NCBI GenBank assembly: GCA_004556975.1
Contig: SFFD01000009.1
Coordinates: 1 to 37,917, forward strand
Length of the DNA: 37,917 bases
DNA from: Oscillospiraceae bacterium
GTDB taxonomy: Bacteria; Bacillota; Clostridia; Oscillospirales; Ruminococcaceae
Reading direction: 5' to 3'
Part shown: piece after piece, positions 1 to 8,636 of the stretch
Layout of the letters: each line of letters opens with the position of its first letter
How positions within the stretch are numbered: the first letter of the stretch is position 1
Made by a program: the position numbers and the translations under genes
Notes under the pieces: generated by a model
What the model was told of the DNA's origin: nothing
Seen by the model: only the letters and a program-made list of their open reading frames with translations
Database searches by the model: none

Positions 1-2952
1 TTCAAATGCCGCATTGGTGAAGGTCGCAACATACTTGCCCTCGCCCTTTGCTTCGCAGGCGGCCGCTTTAACTACGCTGTAAACAGTATTTACGGTTTCG
101 GTAACTGTTTCGGATTCGTGTTCGGAACATGTGCGGGTTGCGGTGCAGGTTTTGTTATCGCTGCTCCATTCATAGTCTATACTCCAATCGTGATATACCT
201 GCCAATCTATGTTGATGTCGGGCATAACATCTCTTATGTGAGCAGTCTGAACCGCGCTGAAGTTTGCGCCTACTCCGTTATCGGTAAGTATTCTGTGCCC
301 TCCGTTGGGAGCATCCGTTCCCATTACGGTAAATTTGACGTTGCCTCCGGTAAGAGTGGTTGTTCCCTCTGCCGAAGAGGTTATGGTGTATTTATTTGTG
401 GAAATAAAGTTATACTGACCGCCGGAAGCTTTAACAAGGGTTACGCCTTCAGGAAGCTCATATGCAACCTGGTGCCCTGTCATAAATCCGGGGTTATATA
501 TGCCGGAAAATTTTGCAACCGGCTGATAAAGTCCCTTAAAAACAATACTTACATTGTCGCCGACATATGCCGTGCTTCCGCCGCGCGTATCGTTTGTTAC
601 GGTATATGTTACCTTGGCGGCTCTTACCACCTGATAGGCGGTTTTGCCGTTTGCTGTAAACTTAAGAATGTTATTGCCTTCTATAAGACCTGCTGCGGTG
701 AAGCTTCCGTCTTCGTTTTTGGAAACATCCTTCCAGCTCATTCCTTTATCTGTGGAAAGCTGAACTTCAGGCACCGCGCCGTCAAGAGATGCGGTAAAGT
801 CAAAGGCTGCTGTATCTTCAAGGGTGTACACTGTGTCATATTCGGTATCCCATGTGTTTTCCATGCCCGCAGCTTTCAAAGAAAGCTCGCCTGCGTCCTC
901 GCCGACTCTGATGATAACAAGGCTTGTACGTTTGGGGTCGGTTGCGCCATAGGTTCCCGTAAAGGTAGTTCCGTTTACAATATCAATAGCGTCATAGCTT
1001 ACTTCAAGAACAGTTATACCTGCTGAAACGCCTTCAATATCCATCCAGTTGCTCTGCTCACCGATACCTGCGTTGCCGGTGCAGCGGTTGGTTGCAGGAG
1101 TCATCTTGATATGCTCGCCGCCGGAAATTACGGTGTAATTGAAGTCAGGCTCAATCATGATATTTCCCGTGATGGTGTTTACAATCTGCCACGCTCCGCG
1201 GTATGCACGAAGGCGGAAGGTTTCTCCTACTCCGAGAGAAAGCTCATTTTTACCGTTTACATTGAGCATAGTGCTGCTTTCAACATATGCCGCAAGGGAA
1301 GCGTTATCCATTTTGTTATCCGTGCTCTTAGGATTTTCATCTGTGCCGAAGGTTACGGTAACGCTTGGTGTTTTTGAATCAAGGTAGCCTGCTTTGGTGG
1401 TCTTTCCTGCCATAGAAACCCGATAGGTCAAGTTGCTTCCAACGGCGGAAAGTGTATAAGTTGTCGTTCCGTCACCGTTATCATTGTTGCTTGCGGCAGG
1501 AAGCTCTTCAACATTAAAGTTTTTCAGCTGATTAAAAAATCTTACGTCGGCCTGGCTTGGCGCTGTTACGGAATATTCAACAAGATTGCTGAGATTAAAG
1601 GTTTTGTTTTGAGTGACGGTCAGGCTCGCTTCAAAAATATTATTTATTGAAAGTGCAACTCCGTAAGTTTTTGAAAGTTCTTCGTTAAGCGTAACTTTCC
1701 AGTTATAAAGAAGTGCGTTTCCGTGAGCATAAAGCAAAGTAGGAGTTACAACTTTTGCACTGCTGTTTATATACTGCGCGCCGGTAACAACATCCTTCAT
1801 TTTTCCGGGCATAATTTCAATGGAATAATCACCGACGGCGGTTACGTTTTTATCGGTAGTGTAATAGTTGACTCTTACAAGGGTCATTTTCTGCTCGGTG
1901 CTTATCGGTTTACCGTCTGAACCGATTTCAGCGCTCACCGGGGCTTCGAATGTCATACCGCCAAGGTTCGCGCTATCTGCTGTATCCACAGCACGATAGG
2001 AATACATTCCGGCGGGTACGGTCACTTCATAAACATGATATTTTCCGCTTTCGTCTGTTCCTTTGTCCGTTACTTTATTTTCCGCAAGGGCCGTTTCGGC
2101 GTTTTCATCGCCATAGAATGTAACGTTGACTGTTGCGGGAGCAACTTTTACGGTAATTACATATTCATCTTCTCCGATTTCCGGAAAAACGTATCCGCAG
2201 TAGGTGCATTTTCCCTCTTCGCCTTTGGTGCAGGGCTCGTTTGCGAAGCTTACGGTATAATCGCACTTTGCGCATTTTACGGTTTTATCGTGGGTGCCAT
2301 CGTTTTTCGGGACATAGGTTGTATGCTCCTCATCTCCGGCGCATGCTTCCTCTGTGGTGCTTATAACCTCGCTGCATTTTTTGCAGGTAACGGTTACGGT
2401 GTGGTTGCCGTCGCCCTTTGCGGTATAGGTTGTTTCGGTTTCGGTGCCGACATGGTCGCAAGACGCGGGAGAAACAGTGACAACTATTTCTTTTACTGCG
2501 CTTTCGGGAATTTTTTCTCCTGTTGCCAATCCGCCCTTAGCAATTCTGGCAACAAATTTTGCTTCGGTTTTTGCAGAAATATCCTCTTTGGCTGTAAATG
2601 TGATGTTCGCCAAGCTTTCTCCGACATCAACGGACACGCCATCGGGGTCTAGGCTTATAAGTCCTATTTGAAGATAGTTTCCTATGCTATCCGTCTTAAC
2701 ATCTTTGTTTACTGTTACTCCGGACTTTTTTGAAGTAACAGCCCATGTAAACAGTTCTGTATCAAAATACAGTCTCGCTTCAAGCCCTGTAAGATTGCTG
2801 TAGGCTTCATCAACCGTTACATCAATTGCAACGGTTTCTCCTGCTTCTATTTCTGTGGCAGATGCTGAAGGTATAGCATTTATTGCAAATGCAGAAATTC
2901 CGGTGCTGCACACCATAAGAACTGCAAGCAACAATGAAATTAGCTTTTTCAT
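1..2952 (-). CDS. Large secreted cohesin-like surface protein (3' end outside window)
   Basis: The reading frame is open from an ATG at 2952 to the window edge, giving 984 codons with no stop, so the C-terminus is missing. A GGGGGG ribosome site lies just upstream. Residues 1-24 are a signal peptide (MKKLISLLLAVLMV core). About residues 27-165 form a beta-rich module resembling a cohesin (ETVAIDVTV, GLEARLYFD, ESLANITFTAKED). About residues 167-265 hold repeated CxxC pairs (CKKC, CAKC, CTYC) like small zinc ribbons. Later come Ig-like stretches, a segment resembling Firmicutes Tp47-type domains (AKFSGIYNPGF) and a cysteine-containing adhesin-type repeat at the edge. It starts 16 bp after the dockerin gene and should share its B12-riboswitch transcript. 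The cohesin call is by pattern only; a generic surface adhesin is the alternative. Its cell-wall anchor cannot be seen. Confidence 0.8.
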   Translation of the reverse strand, partial: MKKLISLLLAVLMVCSTGISAFAINAIPSASATEIEAGETVAIDVTVDEAYSNLTGLEARLYFDTELFTWAVTSKKSGVTVNKDVKTDSIGNYLQIGLISLDPDGVSVDVGESLANITFTAKEDISAKTEAKFVARIAKGGLATGEKIPESAVKEIVVTVSPASCDHVGTETETTYTAKGDGNHTVTVTCKKCSEVISTTEEACAGDEEHTTYVPKNDGTHDKTVKCAKCDYTVSFANEPCTKGEEGKCTYCGYVFPEIGEDEYVITVKVAPATVNVTFYGDENAETALAENKVTDKGTDESGKYHVYEVTVPAGMYSYRAVDTADSANLGGMTFEAPVSAEIGSDGKPISTEQKMTLVRVNYYTTDKNVTAVGDYSIEIMPGKMKDVVTGAQYINSSAKVVTPTLLYAHGNALLYNWKVTLNEELSKTYGVALSINNIFEASLTVTQNKTFNLSNLVEYSVTAPSQADVRFFNQLKNFNVEELPAASNNDNGDGTTTYTLSAVGSNLTYRVSMAGKTTKAGYLDSKTPSVTVTFGTDENPKSTDNKMDNASLAAYVESSTMLNVNGKNELSLGVGETFRLRAYRGAWQIVNTITGNIMIEPDFNYTVISGGEHIKMTPATNRCTGNAGIGEQSNWMDIEGVSAGITVLEVSYDAIDIVNGTTFTGTYGATDPKRTSLVIIRVGEDAGELSLKAAGMENTWDTEYDTVYTLEDTAAFDFTASLDGAVPEVQLSTDKGMSWKDVSKNEDGSFTAAGLIEGNNILKFTANGKTAYQVVRAAKVTYTVTNDTRGGSTAYVGDNVSIVFKGLYQPVAKFSGIYNPGFMTGHQVAYELPEGVTLVKASGGQYNFISTNKYTITSSAEGTTTLTGGNVKFTVMGTDAPNGGHRILTDNGVGANFSAVQTAHIRDVMPDINIDWQVYHDWSIDYEWSSDNKTCTATRTCSEHESETVTETVNTVYSVVKAAACEAKGEGKYVATFTNAAFE

Positions 2953-2968
2953 TTTTTGTAAACCCCCC

Positions 2969-4078
2969 TTATTTCTTATCGGCAGAAAATTTACTTATAG
3001 TACCATTATAGAACCATATCATCTCAAGAACATCATCCATGTCAACAGCGCCATCGCCATTTACATCTGCTGCTTTCTTCTGACTTTCGGTAAGGCTCTT
3101 TGTTATTCCATTATAATACCATATCATCTCAAGAACATCATCCATATCAACGACCCCGTCACCGTTAATATCGCCGTAGACTATCGTCGGTTCAGGCTCT
3201 CCGGAAACCTCTACCGCTGCATAGGCAGGAGCGGAAACAATAGATTCCGTATTTTCTTTTCCGTATTCTCCGTCAGCCCAAATATGCCATGTACCTGACG
3301 ACGGGAAGGTTATATTTGCAAAGCCTTCATCATCGGTAACAACGCTTTTACAGTTGTCGGCATAAAGTTCCTTCGCATAATAAACTGTTTTTCCGGGTGC
3401 AGCAATATAAGTTGTGCTGTAACTTGCGTTCCAGTCCGTACTTGCGCTGGTATATTTTATTTTGGCGGCTTCGCCGGCCTTTGCCGTAAAATTATGGCAG
3501 ACAGCGCCTTGTGAATCCACAAAATAATGATAACCCGCCGTGGAATCCGACCAAAAGCTCCAATCGGAATACATACTTACGTCTATAAAATCTCCGTCGT
3601 TAAGAATTATTGAATCCGAAGTTGCTCCCAGCCCTGCGCTTGCAAGGGGATACTTTCCGTTTACATAGTATGTCAGATTTTCATCATGACCCCAAAAGCC
3701 GTTTTTTAAATATGTGCTTCCTATGGAACCTTCAACAAACAGTTCCTTTGCCGTACCGGAATAATAGTTATCCAGCACATAAAAATAAAGCAGCAAAAGA
3801 GTTATTTCATATTTGCCGTCATGATTTTTATAATAAAGATCTCCGTAACCGTATTTATCAAGGTCCACGGATGAAAGCTTGCTAAGGTCAACGGGAACAT
3901 AGGCCATAATTTTTCCGCTTATATTTCCGTCGCTTACAACATATTTGTCATCGTCGCTGATAGAAATATAAACTAATCCGCTTTTCTCGTTAAAAACGCG
4001 CTCCTCTGCAAGCACCGTTACCGGCAACACGCTAAAGGTTATAATTGCTGCAAGAACGAATGCCAGTAATTTTTTCAT
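2969..4078 (-). CDS. Secreted DUF4430 (transcobalamin-like) protein with C-terminal dockerin
   Basis: This 369-aa protein starts at an ATG with a GGAGGAGC ribosome site. Residues 1-24 are a signal peptide without a lipobox cysteine. About residues 35-190 resemble the longer DUF4430 domains, with GSIGSTYLKNGFWGHDENL, YYVNGKYPL and ILNDGDFIDV as landmarks; this family is related to the beta domain of transcobalamin. About residues 195-300 look like another beta-sandwich. Residues 303-324 and 338-359 are two dockerin F-hand repeats (DINGDGVVDMDD and DVNGDGAVDMDD), each followed by a helix ending in W-[YF]-YNG. It lies directly downstream of a cobalamin riboswitch and attenuator, and upstream of the cohesin-like gene. 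The inferred role is extracellular corrinoid binding with docking to a surface scaffold. The dockerin call is firm; the ligand is inferred. Confidence 0.9.
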   Translation of the reverse strand: MKKLLAFVLAAIITFSVLPVTVLAEERVFNEKSGLVYISISDDDKYVVSDGNISGKIMAYVPVDLSKLSSVDLDKYGYGDLYYKNHDGKYEITLLLLYFYVLDNYYSGTAKELFVEGSIGSTYLKNGFWGHDENLTYYVNGKYPLASAGLGATSDSIILNDGDFIDVSMYSDWSFWSDSTAGYHYFVDSQGAVCHNFTAKAGEAAKIKYTSASTDWNASYSTTYIAAPGKTVYYAKELYADNCKSVVTDDEGFANITFPSSGTWHIWADGEYGKENTESIVSAPAYAAVEVSGEPEPTIVYGDINGDGVVDMDDVLEMIWYYNGITKSLTESQKKAADVNGDGAVDMDDVLEMIWFYNGTISKFSADKK

Positions 4079-4112
4079 TGCTCCTCCCTCTTTCTTCTAT
4101 AATTGCAAACGC

Positions 4113-4171
4113 ACAATAAAAAATGCTTTGCTCAAATAAATCCGTCGGAATTTACTTAAGCAAAGCATTTT
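4113..4171 (-). terminator. Intrinsic terminator of the cobalamin-riboswitch leader (attenuator)
   Basis: On the minus strand the arms at 4148-4171 and 4120-4143 pair over 24 bp, with a few G-T wobbles, around a 4-nt loop. A run of seven T follows. It sits between the riboswitch and the dockerin gene, so it is read as the expression platform that stops transcription when cobalamin is bound. Confidence 0.85.
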
Positions 4172-4204
4172 AAGGCTTATACGCCAAAATATTATAATAC
4201 ATGC

Positions 4205-4370
4205 TCAACAATAAGTCTCCTGGCTATGCATCAACGCAAGCCTTCGCCTTCTCACAGCTTTTGCTGCAATGGCATAAATGAAGGTGTGCTCCGCAATACA
4301 GTTGCCTCTTTGAATAAATCAAAGAGCCAGTGCGCTCGCCCAAAAAGGGCTCTCTTATGCGCGTTCCTCT
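4205..4370 (-). promoter_or_regulatory. Cobalamin riboswitch upstream of the dockerin/cohesin-like genes
   Basis: Read on the minus strand, the 3' half carries the B12-box signature: GCCATTG, a CAGC/GCTG hairpin, GAGAAGGCG, GATGCATAGCCAGGAGACTT. Upstream, GGAAC and GGCAACTGTA match other conserved core pieces. The segment normally reading GGTG...AAATCCG is not recognisable; a GCGC-paired helix occupies that place, so this is a divergent member. A terminator hairpin follows about 35 nt later, which fits control by transcription termination. The element explains why secreted dockerin and cohesin-like proteins should answer to vitamin B12. Confidence 0.88.
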
Positions 4371-4372
4371 GG

Positions 4373-4401
4373 ATTATAGATTAAGTATTTTTTTATGTAC
4401 A
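4373..4401 (-). promoter_or_regulatory. Promoter of the riboswitch-dockerin operon
   Basis: On the minus strand TGTACA (4401-4396) is 17 bp from a perfect TATAAT (4378-4373). Transcription would begin near 4366, almost at the first riboswitch base, leaving little room for an outer P1 helix. Confidence 0.75.
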
Positions 4402-4423
4402 TTCGTACAATGCCTATTGTACT
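4396..4423. repeat. Overlapping inverted repeats at the -35 region
   Basis: TGTAC-ATTC-GTACA (4396-4409) and GTACAAT-GCCT-ATTGTAC (4406-4423) are perfect inverted repeats that overlap each other and the -35 box of the dockerin operon. Their place suggests a repressor or activator site besides the riboswitch. No regulator is identified. Confidence 0.4.
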
Positions 4424-4500
4424 TCATTCTTTCTTTTTTTTCAAGTGCTTTTAAACAATAATTTTATTTTACGGCTTTTAGTATTAAAAGGCACACAAAA

Positions 4501-4524
4501 AAGGCAAGCCGTTCGGCTTGCCTT
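4501..4524. terminator. tuf terminator
   Basis: A perfect 10-bp stem (AAGGCAAGCC with GGCTTGCCTT) and 4-nt loop is flanked by T runs on both strands. It ends the minus-strand str operon 23 bp after the tuf stop. Confidence 0.92.
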
Positions 4525-4547
4525 TTTTATTCGATTTGAAATCGAAA

Positions 4548-5753
4548 TTATTCGTTGATTTCGATAACAACACCGGAACCGACGGTTCTGCCGCCTTCAC
4601 GGATAGCGAAGCGGAGACCTTTTTCGATTGCGATAGGCTCGATAAGTTCAACATCCATCTCGACGTTATCGCCGGGCATGCACATTTCAGTGCCTTCGGG
4701 AAGGGTGATAACACCGGTAACGTCAGTAGTTCTGAAGAAGAACTGAGGACGATAGTTGTTGAAGAAAGGAGTATGACGGCCACCTTCGTCTTTCTTGAGG
4801 ACGTAAACCTGTCCGCGGAAAGCTTTATGAGGATGAATCGTGCCGGGTTTAGCAAGAACCTGTCCACGTTTTACTTCGGTTCTCTGGATGGAACGGAGAA
4901 GAGCACCGATGTTGTCGCCGGCCTCGCCATAGTCGAGGATCTTGTGGAACATCTCTACACCGGTAACAACAGTCTTCTTCTTTTCTTCGCTAAGACCAAC
5001 GATTTCAACTTCATCGCCGGTTTTAACCTGTCCACGCTCTACACGGCCGGTAACAACGGTACCACGACCGGTGATGGTGAAGATGTCTTCGATAGGCATA
5101 AGGAAAGGAAGGTCAGCCTTACGCTCAGGAGTAGGAATATAGGAGTCAACAGCATCAAGAAGAGCCTGGATGGGTTTGTAGCACTCTGCATCAGGATCGT
5201 TGCTGGTGTCTTCAAGGCAAGCAAGAGCGGAACCTGCGATAACGGGAGTATCATCGCCGGGATAGCCATACTCGGTAAGAAGTTCACGAACTTCCATCTC
5301 TACAAGCTCGAGCATTTCGGTATCGCCGTTGAGCTGGTCAACTTTGTTAAGGAATACTACGATGTAGGGAACACCAACCTGACGGGAAAGAAGGATGTGC
5401 TCACGGGTCTGAGGCATAGGGCCATCAGCAGCGGAAACTACGAGGATGGTACCATCCATCTGTGCAGCACCGGTGATCATGTTCTTGATATAGTCGGCGT
5501 GTCCGGGGCAGTCAACATGAGCATAGTGACGGTTTGCAGTCTCATACTCAACGTGTGCGGTGTTAATCGTGATACCACGAGCTTTTTCTTCAGGGGCTTT
5601 GTCGATTGCGTCATATGCCTCGTACTGTGCCCAACCTTTAAGGCTGAGGTACTTGGTGATGGCAGCAGTCAGAGTGGTTTTACCATGGTCGATATGGCCG
5701 ATGGTGCCGATATTAACATGGGGTTTGGTTCTCTCAAAATGTTGTTTTGCCAT
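4548..5753 (-). CDS. tuf: Elongation factor Tu
   Basis: This 401-aa GTPase delivers aminoacyl-tRNA to the ribosomal A site. The G1 loop GHIDHGKTTLTAAIT, RGITI of the effector region, DCPGHADY (G3) and NKVD (G4) are all intact and the length is normal. The C-terminal beta-barrel motifs (RGTVVTGRVERG, RGQVLAKPG) are present. An AGGAGG ribosome site precedes the ATG. It is the last gene of rpsL-rpsG-fusA-tuf, separated from fusA by 138 bp that hold its own promoter. A strong terminator follows. Confidence 0.98.
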   Translation of the reverse strand: MAKQHFERTKPHVNIGTIGHIDHGKTTLTAAITKYLSLKGWAQYEAYDAIDKAPEEKARGITINTAHVEYETANRHYAHVDCPGHADYIKNMITGAAQMDGTILVVSAADGPMPQTREHILLSRQVGVPYIVVFLNKVDQLNGDTEMLELVEMEVRELLTEYGYPGDDTPVIAGSALACLEDTSNDPDAECYKPIQALLDAVDSYIPTPERKADLPFLMPIEDIFTITGRGTVVTGRVERGQVKTGDEVEIVGLSEEKKKTVVTGVEMFHKILDYGEAGDNIGALLRSIQRTEVKRGQVLAKPGTIHPHKAFRGQVYVLKKDEGGRHTPFFNNYRPQFFFRTTDVTGVITLPEGTEMCMPGDNVEMDVELIEPIAIEKGLRFAIREGGRTVGSGVVIEINE

Positions 5754-5814
5754 TTAAGATTGTCCTCCTTACAGTTAAATTCTTTCTTTTTTATTTTTGG
5801 ATTATTTACTTACT

Positions 5815-5842
5815 ATTTTATACTAAAACAAAAATTTTTCAA
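5815..5842 (-). promoter_or_regulatory. Internal promoter for tuf
   Basis: In the fusA-tuf gap the minus strand shows TTGAAA (5842-5837), a 16-bp spacer and TAAAAT (5820-5815), about 60 bp before the start codon. It would raise EF-Tu output above EF-G, as is common for tuf. Confidence 0.55.
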
Positions 5843-5891
5843 GCCGAAAAGCGGCATTATTTTTGCTTTTGACAAAATATTTTTCCATTAC

Positions 5892-7961
5892 TTATCTATT
5901 TTTAATAATCTCTTCAGCAATGGACTTCGGAACTTCAACATAATGGCTGGGTTCCATAACATACTGTCCGCGTCCTTGGGTTTTGGAACGAAGGTCGCTT
6001 GCATAACCGAACATTTCGGAAAGCGGAACATATGCTTTGATTTCTTTTGCGCCGTAGTTATCATCCATACCGCGGATCTGGCCACGTCTGGAAGAAAGGT
6101 CACCCATAACATCGCCCATGTATTCCTCGGGGAATGTTACGGTTACGTTCATGATCGGCTCAAGCAGAACGGGATCTGCTTTTTTCATAGCTTCCTTGAA
6201 TGCCATAGAACCGGCAATGGTAAATGCCATTTCGGAAGAGTCGACCTCGTGGTAAGAACCGTCGTAAAGAGTAACCTTTACGTCAACAACGGGATAACCC
6301 GCGAGGACACCGGCATTAAGAGCACCCTGGATACCTTTGTTAACAGGCTCAATGTACTCTTTCGGGATTGCGCCGCCAACAACTGCGTTGATGAACTCGT
6401 AGCCCTTGCCGCTTTCGTTCGGTTCGACCTTAATTTTAACATGACCGTACTGACCTTTACCGCCGGACTGACGGGCATATTTGGTTTCCTGGTCAACAGC
6501 CTTTCTGATAGTCTCTTTATAAGCAACCTGAGGTTTACCGACGTTTGCTTCTACCTTAAATTCACGAAGAAGACGGTCAACAATGATTTCAAGGTGAAGC
6601 TCACCCATACCAGCGATGATGGTCTGTCCGGTTTCTTTATCGGTATAAGCTTTGAAGGTAGGATCTTCTTCAGCAAGCTTTGCAAGAGCAATAGCCATTT
6701 TTTCCTGACCTGCCTTGGTCTTCGGTTCGATTGCAAGGTCGATAACAGGCTCCGGGAACTCCATTTTTTCAAGCTCGATAGGAGCTTTGGGGTCGCAAAG
6801 GGTATCGCCGGTGGTAGTGTACTTAAGACCTACCGCCGCTGCGATATCGCCGCAGTAGCAGATATCAAGATCTTTTCTGTGGTTTGCGTGCATCTGAAGG
6901 ATGCGGCCCATTCTTTCGTTCTTATCCTTGGTGGAGTTGAGAACGGTGGAACCGGCTTCAACAATACCGGAATAAACTCTGAAGAAGCAGAGTTTTCCGA
7001 CGAACGGGTCGGCAGCAATCTTGAATGCAAGCGCTGCAAGAGGCTCGTCATCACCGGGCTTGCGTTCGACTTCTTCTCCGGTGTGGAAATCAACGCCTCT
7101 TACAGGCGGGATGTCAAGAGGAGAAGGCATATAGTCAACAATAGCGTCAAGCAGCTTTTGAACGCCTTTGTTGCGGTAAGAAGTGCCGCAGCATACGGGA
7201 ACGAAATCGTTGTCGATGGTGCCTTTTCTGATGGCGGCTTTGAGTTCGCCAATGGTGAGCTCTTCGCCGTCAAGGTATTTCATCATAAGCTCTTCGTCAA
7301 CTTCCGCAGCGGTTTCAACAAGCTTTTCGCGATATTCTTCGCAAAGATCCTTCATATTGTCCGGAACGTCAGTAACTTCAATGTTCGTGCCAAGATCGTC
7401 AAGATAATAATAAGCTTTCATTTCAAGAAGGTCAACAAGACCTTTGAAATCGGATTCAGCTCCGATAGGAAGCTGAATTACCAGCGGAACAGCTTTAAGT
7501 CTGGTCTTGATCATATCTACGACATGGAAGAAGTTCGCACCCATGATATCCATCTTGTTGACGTAAATCATGCGCGGTACTTTATATTTGTTTGCCTGAC
7601 GCCATACGGTTTCAGACTGGGGTTCTACGCCGCCTTTTGCGCAGAGAACGGTTACAGAACCGTCAAGCACGCGGAGAGATCTTTCAACCTCAACAGTAAA
7701 GTCTACGTGTCCGGGAGTATCGATGATGTTGATACGGTGGCCGTTCCAATATGCGGTGGTTGCGGCGGAGGTGATGGTAATACCTCTTTCCTGCTCCTGA
7801 ACCATCCAGTCCATGGTGGCGCTGCCATCGTGAGTTTCACCGATTTTGTAGTTAACACCGGTATAGTAAAGTATGCGTTCGGTTGTGGTAGTCTTTCCTG
7901 CGTCGATGTGAGCCATGATACCGATATTTCGGGTCATCTCAAGTGAAACATCTCTTGCCAT
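5892..7961 (-). CDS. fusA: Elongation factor G
   Basis: This 689-aa translocase GTPase moves tRNAs and mRNA after peptide transfer. AHIDAGKTTTTERIL (G1), RGITITSA (switch I), DTPGHVDF (G3) and NKMD (G4) are present near the N-terminus, followed by the EF-Tu-like domain II and the RNA-binding domains IV and V (GQYGHVKI; SSRRGQIRGM near the end). The length is typical of bacterial EF-G1, and the start codon is ATG. It lies 50 bp after rpsG and shares its transcript with rpsL and rpsG. Confidence 0.98.
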   Translation of the reverse strand: MARDVSLEMTRNIGIMAHIDAGKTTTTERILYYTGVNYKIGETHDGSATMDWMVQEQERGITITSAATTAYWNGHRINIIDTPGHVDFTVEVERSLRVLDGSVTVLCAKGGVEPQSETVWRQANKYKVPRMIYVNKMDIMGANFFHVVDMIKTRLKAVPLVIQLPIGAESDFKGLVDLLEMKAYYYLDDLGTNIEVTDVPDNMKDLCEEYREKLVETAAEVDEELMMKYLDGEELTIGELKAAIRKGTIDNDFVPVCCGTSYRNKGVQKLLDAIVDYMPSPLDIPPVRGVDFHTGEEVERKPGDDEPLAALAFKIAADPFVGKLCFFRVYSGIVEAGSTVLNSTKDKNERMGRILQMHANHRKDLDICYCGDIAAAVGLKYTTTGDTLCDPKAPIELEKMEFPEPVIDLAIEPKTKAGQEKMAIALAKLAEEDPTFKAYTDKETGQTIIAGMGELHLEIIVDRLLREFKVEANVGKPQVAYKETIRKAVDQETKYARQSGGKGQYGHVKIKVEPNESGKGYEFINAVVGGAIPKEYIEPVNKGIQGALNAGVLAGYPVVDVKVTLYDGSYHEVDSSEMAFTIAGSMAFKEAMKKADPVLLEPIMNVTVTFPEEYMGDVMGDLSSRRGQIRGMDDNYGAKEIKAYVPLSEMFGYASDLRSKTQGRGQYVMEPSHYVEVPKSIAEEIIKNR

Positions 7962-8011
7962 AAAAACTCCTTAATAAATGCAAAAATAAATAACAAACAG
8001 ATTAAAAAGAA

Positions 8012-8482
8012 TTACCATCTGAAGTGTGCAAATGCCTTGTTGGCGTCGGCCATTCTGTGGGTTTCTTCCTTCTTCTTAACAGCACCGCCGGTGCCGTTCA
8101 TTGCGTCCATAATTTCGCCTGCAAGACGCTCCTTCATGGTGCGCTCGTTACGAGTTCTGGAGAAGTTGGTGAGCCAGCGGAGACCAAGGGTCTCACGGCG
8201 CTCAGGTCTGACCTCAAGCGGTACCTGGTAGTTTGCACCACCGACACGGCGGGTCTTACATTCGAGAACGGGCATGATGTTTTCGAGAGCTTCCTCAAAA
8301 GCTTCAAGTCCGTTTTTGCCGGTTTTCTCGGTTACGATGTCAAATGCACCGTAAACGATTTTCTGTGCAACACCTTTCTTACCGTCAAGCATGATGTTGT
8401 TGATAAGACGGGTTACCATTTTGGAATTATAAATAGGATCCGGCAATACGTCACGTTTTGCAATATTTCCTCTTCTTGGCAC
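8012..8482 (-). CDS. rpsG: 30S ribosomal protein S7
   Basis: S7 nucleates assembly of the 30S head by binding 16S rRNA. The protein is 156 aa, the family's usual length, if it starts at the GTG at 8482 (PRRGNIAKRD follows). A GGAGGG ribosome site lies 8 nt upstream, so the longer in-frame reading back to 8554 is rejected. Conserved segments include NKMV-type SKMVTRLINN, GGANYQVPLEVRPERR and AFAHFRW at the C-terminus. It is separated from rpsL by an unusually long 154-bp leader. Confidence 0.97.
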   Translation of the reverse strand: MPRRGNIAKRDVLPDPIYNSKMVTRLINNIMLDGKKGVAQKIVYGAFDIVTEKTGKNGLEAFEEALENIMPVLECKTRRVGGANYQVPLEVRPERRETLGLRWLTNFSRTRNERTMKERLAGEIMDAMNGTGGAVKKKEETHRMADANKAFAHFRW

Positions 8483-8636
8483 TTTTCTTCCCTCCTTCAT
8501 AAATAATAATGAATTCACAGGTACTCGAAAGCGACAAACCTCCGTTGTGCCCAAAAGGGGATGAATAATTATATCATCGCACCGTTATGGGCGCTTATTC
8601 ACTAATTTTTCAAATTAGGAAACCGGAAATTTGCTC

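Noticed and set aside
118..1026. 302-codon plus-strand frame
   Set aside because: It is the complement of the large secreted protein, whose minus frame is open through the whole region with clear domains.
4518..7946. 1142-codon open frame on the plus strand
   Set aside because: It lies antisense to tuf and fusA; it is open only because of the codon bias of those genes.
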